Positions 27,112 to 34,774 of a DNA stretch of 64,000 nucleotides are shown in pieces. Below the pieces are notes generated by a model. The model was given only the letters and a program-made list of their open reading frames with translations. It was not told where the DNA came from and ran no database searches. This DNA comes from CAYPPG01 sp964412555 (GTDB lineage: Bacteria > Hinthialibacterota > Hinthialibacteria > Hinthialibacterales > Hinthialibacteraceae), in assembly GCA_964412555.1 (NCBI GenBank), contig CAYPPG010000010.1, positions 87,184-151,183 of the forward strand, in the 5' to 3' direction. The position numbers and the translations under genes were made by a program. The first letter of the stretch is position 1, and each line of letters opens with the position of its first letter.

Positions 27112-27798
27112 TTGAAATCTCTTCTCACGATCAAAGAAGTCAGTGATATACTGCAGGTCAATGAAAGAACCATTCTCCGCCTTCTTAAAGCGCAGAAAAT
27201 TCCGGCCGTCAAAATCGGAAATCAATGGCGCTTTCATCCAAGCCGGCTGGAGGCCTGGTTTCTGAATGGCGGTGAGGAGACTTTGAACATTCTTCCGGAA
27301 AAAGAAAATCGATGGATAAACGAAGAAGATTTTCAAGTCTTTTCCAAAAGCAGAATCCTTCTCGACTTGGATACACAAAGCGTTACGGAAACCTTTCAAG
27401 AAATGGTGGAAGTATTAGCGAAAAACGGCCATCTATTGCAAAAAGAGATTTTTCTCGATGCACTCTTGGATCGGGAACGAAATTCCACGACGGGGATCGG
27501 CGGGGGGGTAGCTCTTCCTCATGCTTGGCACCCGATCAACGATTTATTCCGAGTGCCTTTGGTCGTCTGTGCACGATTGGTAAATCCGATCGATTTCCAT
27601 GCGATTGACGGGAAACCGGTTGATCTTGTTTTTATGCTCTGTGCGCCACGCAGCCGGATGCACCTGGAATTATTGTCCACCATGTCGGAAATCGGCCGCA
27701 ATGAAGAAATTATCTACGACTTGCGCACCGCCAAAACGAAAGAAGATTTTCTTTCGATTGTAACCTGTACAGCGGCGCTTACAGTCCAGGAATCGTAG
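27112..27798 (+). CDS. excisionase-type HTH fused to PTS EIIA (Fru/Ntr) domain
   Basis: This 228-residue protein joins a MerR/excisionase-like winged helix (1-52: TIKEVSDILQVNERTILRLL, then IPAVKIGNQWRFHPSRLEAWF) to an EIIA-fructose/PtsN domain (about 75-225). The phosphorylatable residue is H137 in GGVALPHA. This implies a DNA-binding protein whose state is set by phosphoryl transfer from HPr or NPr, linking PTS status to transcription. The start is TTG at 27112, supported by AGGAG with a 7-base spacer. No HPr, EI or sugar permease is adjacent. The coaB gene starts 6 bases after its stop, so the two form an operon. Confidence 0.85.
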   Translation: MKSLLTIKEVSDILQVNERTILRLLKAQKIPAVKIGNQWRFHPSRLEAWFLNGGEETLNILPEKENRWINEEDFQVFSKSRILLDLDTQSVTETFQEMVEVLAKNGHLLQKEIFLDALLDRERNSTTGIGGGVALPHAWHPINDLFRVPLVVCARLVNPIDFHAIDGKPVDLVFMLCAPRSRMHLELLSTMSEIGRNEEIIYDLRTAKTKEDFLSIVTCTAALTVQES

Positions 27799-27804
27799 TT
27801 CAAC

Positions 27805-28488
27805 ATGACGTTGCAAGGACGTACTATTTTAATTACATCTGGCCCGACATTCGCTCCCATCGACAGTGTTCGCAGTATCGTGAATCGTTCCAGCGGCCGT
27901 ATGGGTTGTGCGCTGGCTTCGGAATGCCTTCGGCAAGGCGCACGAGTCATTTTCTGCGCGGGGTATACCAGTTTGCGCCCGCCGGCTGACTCCGAAAATC
28001 TCATACAAAAACAATTCGAGACCGTCGATGATCTTACCCGTTTGATCCAAGATTCGTTACAAGCATATCACGTGGATGCCATTATAATGGCTGCCGCCGT
28101 ATTGGATTATGTGCCGGATACTGTTTATGAAACAAAGAAATCCTCGACCGAGAATACCTGGACTCTTACATTGAAACGCTCGATAAAAATCATCGAACAA
28201 ATCCGCAAATGGGATAAGAATGTGCTCATTGTCGGCTTCAAATTGGAAACCCAAATTTCCCAAAAAGATTTAATCGCCAGAGCGAACGATTTAATGAAGC
28301 GAAGTGATGCTGCAATGGTATTCGCAAATCGGACAGAGGATGTTTCGGAAAGCAACCATGCCGGTTTTCTTGTTGAACGGTCAAAAGAAAGCAAAGAATT
28401 ACGCATATCGGAACCGCTGGAGACACGAGAAGCGGTTGCGCAAAAAATCGTAGAACGATTGTCTTATCTTCTTCAAGGAAGAAAATAA
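27805..28488 (+). CDS. coaB: phosphopantothenate-cysteine ligase (stand-alone CoaB)
   Basis: This 227-residue protein corresponds to the CoaB half of the usual CoaBC fusion. It has SGPTFAPIDSVRSIVNRSSGRMG, IIMAAAVLDYVP and LIVGFKLETQ, the usual order for nucleotide and 4'-phosphopantothenate binding. CoaB joins phosphopantothenate to cysteine in coenzyme A synthesis. The decarboxylase CoaC half is not attached and not in the window. KxK-type ligands (KLKRSIKI) are present. It follows the HTH-EIIA gene by 6 bases. Confidence 0.85.
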   Translation: MTLQGRTILITSGPTFAPIDSVRSIVNRSSGRMGCALASECLRQGARVIFCAGYTSLRPPADSENLIQKQFETVDDLTRLIQDSLQAYHVDAIIMAAAVLDYVPDTVYETKKSSTENTWTLTLKRSIKIIEQIRKWDKNVLIVGFKLETQISQKDLIARANDLMKRSDAAMVFANRTEDVSESNHAGFLVERSKESKELRISEPLETREAVAQKIVERLSYLLQGRK

Positions 28489-28495
28489 GATATCG

Positions 28496-28525
28496 AAAAA
28501 AAAAAGGCAGACACCTCGGTCTGCC
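28496..28525 (-). terminator. intrinsic terminator of the first CBM9 gene
   Basis: Read on the minus strand, GGCAGAC-cgaggt-GTCTGCC is followed by ten T. It lies 33 bases after the stop of the gene at 28558 and belongs to the same hairpin class as 29785-29810. Confidence 0.85.
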
Positions 28526-28557
28526 CCTACCATCATCAATATCCATTTACTATTATC

Positions 28558-29532
28558 TTAATACAAACTCCAATTGTGAATGTCTACTTGTTCGCCAAGA
28601 ATGATTTCACCTCCGGAAGCAAAACTGAGCGGTTGAGCCAGATTCAAAGGCCAGAATGCAGCAGGAGAATCAGGATCAAGATAAGCGCGAGTTTCAATTT
28701 CTTCTTCTGTCAGGAGGTCAAAATACTCATTATCCGGATTGAAACCTTGAGCACGAATTCGGCTTGCCCACCAATATTGTAATGCCAAACCCGCACCGTC
28801 ATCGTCATCCAGTCCGATGTTGAAATCCCAGATTTCGCCGGGAACCATTTCAGCACCGTAATCCGGATCTTCAAACATCACCTTGTGCATTTTCGCTTCC
28901 ATAACCCATCCGGTATCGGTTTCTTGTCCGACCCCGAACACTTCTTCCTCTTCACCGTAAGACCATTCTGTAGAAATGGCCCACCGGCGAAAATTGGGAG
29001 TATCGTCCAGATTCCATTCGGAAAACTGGCCTTCGTAATTGAAATAGGTGTGACCACCTAGATCTTGGGGAGTGCTATCCGTATTATAATCGTACCGATT
29101 ATTTTCCGGTCCGATCACCAGTTCGACAGCATCATCCGCCCAAAAACGTGCCGGTTCGTCATCGGAAATCACCACATCATCTTTGGCATCCACTCCGACA
29201 TAAAAAAATGTATCATCGTATGTGAGATAAAAGGTGAAACTGGCGTCTTCCGGTCCTTCCCAGTTTTTTTCCTCAGCATAATTCAATATCCATGCATTTT
29301 CACCGGGAATGACTTCGATCCCTTCAAATCCGCCATATTCGGCAGCCGACACTTCACCGTCCAACGCAACGGAATCATTTGCCGTTTTGGGAACGGTTAT
29401 AGTTGTATTCTCCACATCAGACCACGGTCCTTCTGTCTGTTCGTTAAAATCCACAACCTGTGAAAAAACAGGAGAAACGACTAAGCCAATCATGAAAAAA
29501 ACAATCGTCAAATAATTTGTTCGAATCCTCAT
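28558..29532 (-). CDS. exported CBM9-like protein, copy 1, WSLY ending
   Basis: This 324-residue protein has a signal peptide (1-24) and a DOMON/CBM9-type carbohydrate-binding beta-sandwich (about 45-260). Marker segments are SFTFYLTYDDTFFYVGVDAKDD, FWADDAVELVIGPEN and WVMEAKMHKVMF. CBM9-like domains bind sugar ends and often sit in exported proteins. The acidic linker is followed by the C-terminal ending VDIHNWSLY. A paralogue of identical length lies immediately upstream at 29839-30813, so the pair comes from tandem duplication. TACAATAG about 100 bases upstream may be a shared operator half-site. Confidence 0.78.
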   Translation of the reverse strand: MRIRTNYLTIVFFMIGLVVSPVFSQVVDFNEQTEGPWSDVENTTITVPKTANDSVALDGEVSAAEYGGFEGIEVIPGENAWILNYAEEKNWEGPEDASFTFYLTYDDTFFYVGVDAKDDVVISDDEPARFWADDAVELVIGPENNRYDYNTDSTPQDLGGHTYFNYEGQFSEWNLDDTPNFRRWAISTEWSYGEEEEVFGVGQETDTGWVMEAKMHKVMFEDPDYGAEMVPGEIWDFNIGLDDDDGAGLALQYWWASRIRAQGFNPDNEYFDLLTEEEIETRAYLDPDSPAAFWPLNLAQPLSFASGGEIILGEQVDIHNWSLY

Positions 29533-29838
29533 TGCAAATCTCCTTTGTTGAATAAAGTCGTGATGAAAAAAATGACTTCAATCGTACTTTGATGAAAGAA
29601 GCAAATCCGGTAAATTCCCCCTTTCGTACAATAGTTACATATTCCACACATCAAACTAACATACAATAGATAGGTAGAATTTGTAAAGGCGCTTATGCCA
29701 ATAAAAAATAATTTAAAACGGCTATTCAACAAATCGACATTCGAATGTTCGGTATTTCGACTCTATCTCATAATATATGCAATTAAAAGGGCAGACACAC
29801 CGGTCTGCCCCTACAAATGAAAGAATTATATCTCTCGT
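29533..29838. other. spacer between the two CBM9 genes
   Basis: These 306 bases carry the terminator of copy 2 (29785-29810), a TACAATAGTTACA motif at 29635 and the leader of copy 1, whose GGAG-like ribosome site (GGAGATTT) lies just before its ATG. I see no further gene. Confidence 0.5.
29785..29810 (-). terminator. intrinsic terminator of the second CBM9 gene
   Basis: On the minus strand GGGCAGAC-cggtgt-GTCTGCCC is a perfect 8-bp stem followed by four T. It lies 28 bases after the stop at 29839. Confidence 0.7.
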
Positions 29839-30813
29839 TTAATATAGACTCCAATTCTGAACAGCGACCATTTCGCCCAGAATGATCTCCCCGGCTCCAG
29901 CGAAGCTCAAACGGCCGCTCGCATCGATTCCGATTTCCCACAAGGCCGCCATAGATTCCGGATCGAGATAGTCCCGATTCTCGATTTCTTCCTCTGTGAG
30001 TAAACCCCAATATTCGTTGTCCGGATTGGCGCCGATGGCACGCACGCGGTTCGCCCACCAATATTGAAGAGCGAGACCTGCACCGTCGTCGTCATCGAGA
30101 CCGATGTTGAAGTCCCATTTTTCTCCGGGTTCCATTTCCGCCCCATAATCCGGATCATCGAACATGACTCTGTGCATTCTACATTCCATAATCCAGCCGG
30201 TGTCAGTCTCTACCCCAACACCATACACTTCCGCATCTTCTCCATACGCCCATTCTTTGGAAACCGCCCATCGCCGTAGGTTCGCAGTTTCATCGAGATT
30301 CCATTCGGAAAATTTACCTTCCCAATTGAAATAGGTATGCCCGCCGACATCTTGAGCCGCGCTATCCGTGTTGTAGTCATATCGGTTGTTTTCCGGTCCG
30401 ATAATCAATTCAACCGCATCATCCGCCCAAAAACGAGCCGGCTCGTCATCCGTAACGACAACATCATCTTTGGCATCCACTCCGACATAAAAAAAGGTGT
30501 CATCATACGCCAAGTAAAAAGTAAAACTGGAGTCTTCCGGGCTGCCCCAATCCTTTTCCTCTGCATAATTCAAAATCCATGCACTTTCACCGGGAATGAC
30601 ATCGATAGCTTCGAATCCGCCATACTCACCCGAAGAAACAGATCCATCCAATTTGACAGCATCGTTGGCCACCTTTGGCACCGTGACTGTGGTATAATCG
30701 ATGTCGGACCACACTCCTTCCGCCGTTTCATCGAAGTCGAGTACCTGAGCAGAAACCGGCCATGAGAATACAACCATGACCAAAGTTATGACAAACCAAG
30801 ATTTTTCTTTCAT
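29839..30813 (-). CDS. exported CBM9-like protein, copy 2, WSLY ending
   Basis: This 324-residue protein is a close paralogue of the one at 28558-29532, alignable without large gaps: VIPGESAWILNYAEEKDW, FWADDAVELIIGPENNRYDY and KWDFNIGLDDDDGAGLALQY. It has a signal peptide (1-23), a CBM9/DOMON-type sandwich and the ending VAVQNWSLY. The frame extends upstream to 31014, but GGGAGGA 5 bases before the ATG at 30813 decides the start, giving the same length as copy 1. It is divergent from the sodium symporter gene; a shared role in sugar uptake is possible. Confidence 0.78.
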   Translation of the reverse strand: MKEKSWFVITLVMVVFSWPVSAQVLDFDETAEGVWSDIDYTTVTVPKVANDAVKLDGSVSSGEYGGFEAIDVIPGESAWILNYAEEKDWGSPEDSSFTFYLAYDDTFFYVGVDAKDDVVVTDDEPARFWADDAVELIIGPENNRYDYNTDSAAQDVGGHTYFNWEGKFSEWNLDETANLRRWAVSKEWAYGEDAEVYGVGVETDTGWIMECRMHRVMFDDPDYGAEMEPGEKWDFNIGLDDDDGAGLALQYWWANRVRAIGANPDNEYWGLLTEEEIENRDYLDPESMAALWEIGIDASGRLSFAGAGEIILGEMVAVQNWSLY

Positions 30814-31168
30814 ATCAATCCTCCCATTTCCCATGTTGATAAAAACATGACTTGATTTAACAAACAAAATCTTCTTTATGCTAAATAACTGGAAATTGCC
30901 ACCTCCTTTCCATAAAATAGATCGCTCGTTCGCTCTTTGTATAATTTGCTTGAAAACCAAGAAAAAGTAAAGGACTGTCCCTGGAATCATAGAGTGAAAA
31001 ATGAAGCAATACAATTCAAGTTTTTTCGAATCATTCCATTCCGAAGGATTTTCAATCCCCTTCCCATCGTTTAAGATAGGGGGATTGCAATGTGACCGAC
31101 GATCACTCGGTGTTTACAAGCAGTTTATGACAGAATTTTCCCATCCGTAGATCCAAAAGGAGAATCGC
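30814..31168. other. divergent promoter region with inverted repeat
   Basis: These 355 bases separate the CBM9 copy 2 gene and the symporter gene. CAATCCCC at 31053-31060 and GGGGATTG at 31080-31087 form an 8-base inverted repeat with a 19-base loop. AAAAGGAG at 31157-31164 is the symporter ribosome site. Promoters for both directions must lie here, but no hexamer pair is close to consensus. Confidence 0.45.
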
Positions 31169-32824
31169 ATGAATATCGCGCCATTGGATTATGTCGTTTT
31201 TTTCGTATACTTTATCTTTGTCATCTCCATCGCGCTGTGGGTTTCGCGCAAACCAAAAGATCATGAACGAACGTCGGAGGATTTTTTCCTGGCCGGACGC
31301 GCCCTGCCATGGTGGATCATCGGGACTTCTCTCATCGCCTCCAACATCTCCGCCGAACAGATGATCGGTATGACCGGTTCGGCCTTTGCAGGCGGATTGG
31401 CTGTTGTTTCGTACGAATGGATGGCCGCCGTTACGCTTATCATCGTCGCCAAATGGATGTTGCCTGTTTTCCTGAAAATGAAAATATACAGCATGCCGCA
31501 GTATCTTGAACAGCGCTTCGATAAACGGGTTAGTATGGGTCTGGGTGTCTTTTGGTTATTGGTGTATGTCTTTGTGAACTTGACCTCGGTCTCCTATCTT
31601 GGATCACTCACCCTCAAGAATCTGATCGGCGCCGACTTTCAAGCGTTGACCGGTTTGGAATTCAAATTGATTTATGGAATCGTCGGGTTATTCCTGGTTT
31701 CCTTCATCTATACGCTGACTGGTGGTTTGACCGCTGTGGCTTGGACGGACATCATCCAAGTATCCGTCTTATTCATCGGCGGACTGGCAGTAACCTATTT
31801 TGGATTGAATGCCGTCAGTGACGGACAGGGAATCGTGGCCGGATTCACGACACTTTGGAATGAAGCCCCCGGCCATTTCCACACTGTCATGCCGTATGAC
31901 CACATCCATTATCCATGGATTGGAGTGTTTATCGGGGGGATGTGGGTGGCCAACTTGAGTTATTGGGGATGCAATCAATACATCACCCAACGCGCTTTAG
32001 CCGGCAAAAACATCAAAGAAGCACAACACGGTTTGGTCTTTGCCGCCTTCTTGAAAGTCATCGTTCCAACCGTCGTTTTGCTGCCGGGTATCGTAGCCTA
32101 TTTCATGTATTCGGATCTCATTAACCAATCCGACCAGGCTTACTCGATTCTAATTGCGAAATTGGTTCCTGCCGGATTCACCGGTTTGATTGTCGCCGCC
32201 ATCGTGGCCGCCATTATTTCCTCATTGAATTCGATGGTCAACAGCACAGCCACAATCTTCACGATGGACATTTACCGCAAAATGGATCCTAGCGCTTCCG
32301 AAAGACGGCTTGTGTGGATCGGCCGACTGACTTCCGTTGTTGTCGTGTGCATCGCCATTCCTATCGCTCCTTTCCTCGGAAATCTGGATCAGGCGTTTCA
32401 ATATATTCAGGAATACACCGGTTTCGTCTCGCCGGGTATCGTCGCAATTTTCTTCTTTGGCCTGTTCTGGAAACGGGCAACCGCCACGGCAGCCGCCTGG
32501 ATGGCCGTGCTGACCATACCATTCTCCGCGTTTTTCAAGTTCCTACCCATGCTGATGCGGGCATATTTACCTGACCTGTTCAGTGGAGTGCAGATCGCGG
32601 GAGTCATCGCCAACTTCGTCGATCCGTTCTTGAATCGCATGGGGCTTTCTTTGCTCGTTTTGCTGGTAATCGGCTATTATATTTCACTGAAAACGAAGCA
32701 TACTCCTCATGAAGAATATGAACAGATGGAAGTCTCAGTATCCTATGAGACAACAATGGCGTTTAAAATCTATTCGATGTTGATACTTGGAGTATTGCTT
32801 GCGCTTTATATCATATTCTTCTAA
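31169..32824 (+). CDS. sodium:solute symporter (SSS/SLC5 family)
   Basis: This 551-residue inner-membrane protein has about 13-14 hydrophobic segments and SSS family signatures: FFLAGRALPWWIIGTSLIAS, NISAEQMIGMTGSAF, and the conserved GGLTAVAWTDIIQ segment in TM6. It resembles the bacterial SGLT group that imports sugars or sugar acids with sodium. Substrate is not determinable from sequence, but the divergent CBM9 genes favour a carbohydrate. A strong terminator follows. Confidence 0.9.
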   Translation: MNIAPLDYVVFFVYFIFVISIALWVSRKPKDHERTSEDFFLAGRALPWWIIGTSLIASNISAEQMIGMTGSAFAGGLAVVSYEWMAAVTLIIVAKWMLPVFLKMKIYSMPQYLEQRFDKRVSMGLGVFWLLVYVFVNLTSVSYLGSLTLKNLIGADFQALTGLEFKLIYGIVGLFLVSFIYTLTGGLTAVAWTDIIQVSVLFIGGLAVTYFGLNAVSDGQGIVAGFTTLWNEAPGHFHTVMPYDHIHYPWIGVFIGGMWVANLSYWGCNQYITQRALAGKNIKEAQHGLVFAAFLKVIVPTVVLLPGIVAYFMYSDLINQSDQAYSILIAKLVPAGFTGLIVAAIVAAIISSLNSMVNSTATIFTMDIYRKMDPSASERRLVWIGRLTSVVVVCIAIPIAPFLGNLDQAFQYIQEYTGFVSPGIVAIFFFGLFWKRATATAAAWMAVLTIPFSAFFKFLPMLMRAYLPDLFSGVQIAGVIANFVDPFLNRMGLSLLVLLVIGYYISLKTKHTPHEEYEQMEVSVSYETTMAFKIYSMLILGVLLALYIIFF

Positions 32825-32846
32825 AATATTTCATTGAAGACAATCA

Positions 32847-32879
32847 AAAATCCCCACCAGTTCGGTGGGGATTTTTTTG
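32847..32879 (+). terminator. intrinsic terminator after the symporter
   Basis: AAATCCCCACC-agttc-GGTGGGGATTT is a long perfect stem with a T run (TTTTTTT), about 22 bases after the stop. Confidence 0.9.
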
Positions 32880-33000
32880 TGGCCACTTTTAATTTTTACC
32901 CGCATCCTTTTATCGTAATGCCGCCATCTCGGCGGCACTATGGAAAAGCCGGCAGGATGCACGCGCCACAATTATTAAGCTCTCTAGCAAAACAAACTTA

Positions 33001-33474
33001 CTCGTTGGATGATGCGGGCAGGGATGTCCGCGCTCCGACCTTTTTGCTCGTTGGATGATGCGGGCAAGGATGCCTGCGCTCCGACTTTTTCTACTCGTTG
33101 GATGATGCGGGCAGGGATGCCCGCGCTCCGACCTTTTTGCTCGTTGGATGATGCGGGCAGGGATGTCCGCGCTCCGACCTTTTTGCTCGTTGGANNNNNN
33201 NNNNNNNNNNNNNNNNNNNNNNNNNNNNNNNNNNNNNNNNNNNNNNNNNNNNNNNNNNNNNNNNNNNNNNNNNNNNNNNNNNNNNNNNNNNNNNCTCGTT
33301 GGATGATGCGGGCAGGGATGTCCGCGCTCCGACCTTTTTGCTCGTTGGATGATGCGGGCAAGGATGCCTGCGCTCCGACCTTTTTGCTCGTTGGATGATG
33401 CGGGCAAGAATGCCTGCGCTCCGACCTTTTCTACTCGTTGGATGATGCGGGCAGGGATGCCCGCGCTCCGACCT
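33001..33474. repeat. 46-bp hairpin repeat array with assembly gap
   Basis: Direct units of 46-47 bases start at 33001, 33047, 33094, 33140 and 33186 and, after the N run 33195-33294, at 33295, 33341, 33387 and 33434. Each begins CTCGTTGGATGATGC, carries the GCGGGCA hairpin and ends CTCCGACC plus a short T run. Stem variants (GTCCGC, CCTGCG) keep pairing through G-U. Frames that read through the array give low-complexity translations and are not genes. There are no unique spacers, so it is not CRISPR. True copy number is unknown. Confidence 0.9.
33195..33294. other. assembly gap (100 N)
   Basis: Exactly 100 undetermined bases inside the tandem array, so the length is a placeholder. Confidence 0.99.
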
Positions 33475-33486
33475 ATTCAATAAAAA

Positions 33487-33513
33487 AGGCAATCCAAATC
33501 GGATTGCCCTTCA
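33487..33513 (-). terminator. intrinsic terminator of the PorV-like gene
   Basis: On the minus strand GGGCAATCC-gattt-GGATTGCC is followed by a run of six T. It lies about 25 bases after the stop of the barrel gene. Confidence 0.75.
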
Positions 33514-33536
33514 TGAATGACTATCTCTTTTTCTTC

Positions 33537-34682
33537 TTAGAAACGGAAACCGATTCCAACAACATGTGTGAAATCACCGCTGCTGCCAGTATCGGACCAA
33601 ACAAATCCATAATCGATGGAAAATTGTTCGTAGCGATATCCTAAACCGGCTGTATAAGAACCAACAGTAGGGGATTCTTCAATTGCATTGGGGCGATCTT
33701 CGAAATCGAAATCTTCATAGGAATAACCGGCACGGAGAAATAAATTCTCATACACTTCATATTCCGCTCCGAGATGCACACCCCATAGATCCTCATCCGC
33801 ATCCTCGACGCTTCCACTGAGGTCACGATTTTCGAAGTTCAGATCCAGCGCCAACAATAAAGGAAGTTGATCGGCTTGCCATGCGACACCACCGCGGACA
33901 GCCCAAGAATCGGCATCGCCGCCGGTATCTGTAATTGCCGGTCCTCCCAATGTGACGATACTCGTGATATCACGGTCACCAAATCCATAAATACCGTCCA
34001 AACCGAACATAACCGCTTCATTGGCTTGATACTGGACACCAAAATGGTTACGGTGCCCCTCGAATTCTTCATCGGTAGAGAAAGCAATTGGGATCAATCC
34101 ATCCAAATTACCTTTTGTATCCGAGTCCCAATCGATATACGAATAACGATAACCGACAGCGATATCTTCCCGGGCGCGATATCCACCCGCGAATGAAATC
34201 GAATGCCGTTCCAACTCACCATCTTGGCTCAGAGTACCGGAAGACATACGAAATGAATTGTAATCGATATCATCATCGCGGTAATCATAATAGAGAGATA
34301 AACCGCCCCACTCAAACGGGTAAGCAATTCCTCCTCCAAGAGTCAACAAATCCGCGTCCGCTTGTTTCGCTAACAATGCATTCGTGAATGGATCTTCCGC
34401 TGAGATATCACTGGAGAGATCGCCGATATCCGCTTGGAATCGAACATATCTCTCTTCCTGAAAACCCAAGCTCGCCGGGTTTCCGACAAGCCCCATATCA
34501 CCACCGGTCAGGGCAGAATAAACGCCCCCCATTCCCACCGAACGGGCAGAGACGCCTATGTGGTGAAATTGGTAGCGGTTATACAGCGCATAGTAATCAT
34601 CCTGGGCGCCGGCGACTGGCGGCAGTAGGAAGACCGATGCGAGAACGCCGAGAGCCAAGACTGTTAAACGATGTCGAATCAT
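33537..34682 (-). CDS. PorV/UPF0164-like outer-membrane beta-barrel protein
   Basis: This 381-residue protein has a signal peptide ending near VAGAQ and the PorV/PorQ-type opening ARSVGMGGVYSALTGGDMGLVGNPASLGF. Alternating amphipathic strands follow (YRYSYIDWDS, LFLRAGYSYEDFDF) and the last residue is Phe (GIGFRF), the usual barrel-assembly signal. Such FadL-superfamily barrels are common in FCB and related phyla; PorV itself shuttles cargo of the type IX secretion system. The start at 34682 is preferred over 34700 because of an upstream GGGGG tract. The gene lies beside the cohesin/dockerin protein. Confidence 0.78.
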   Translation of the reverse strand: MIRHRLTVLALGVLASVFLLPPVAGAQDDYYALYNRYQFHHIGVSARSVGMGGVYSALTGGDMGLVGNPASLGFQEERYVRFQADIGDLSSDISAEDPFTNALLAKQADADLLTLGGGIAYPFEWGGLSLYYDYRDDDIDYNSFRMSSGTLSQDGELERHSISFAGGYRAREDIAVGYRYSYIDWDSDTKGNLDGLIPIAFSTDEEFEGHRNHFGVQYQANEAVMFGLDGIYGFGDRDITSIVTLGGPAITDTGGDADSWAVRGGVAWQADQLPLLLALDLNFENRDLSGSVEDADEDLWGVHLGAEYEVYENLFLRAGYSYEDFDFEDRPNAIEESPTVGSYTAGLGYRYEQFSIDYGFVWSDTGSSGDFTHVVGIGFRF

Positions 34683-34774
34683 ATTCGTGAACCCCCACAT
34701 TATTCATATGGTTTTATTGATTATGGGTTTCTAACAAGTACTACTACTGTTATATCCAATTTTCACCGGAAACG

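Noticed and set aside
33001..33474. CRISPR-like regular array
   Set aside because: Units are contiguous direct repeats with no unique spacers and no cas genes nearby.
32910..33492. several open frames through the hairpin array (e.g. repeated ARIIQRAKRSERGHPCPH)
   Set aside because: Both strands and several frames are open only because the unit lacks stops; the frames cross an assembly gap and have no start context.
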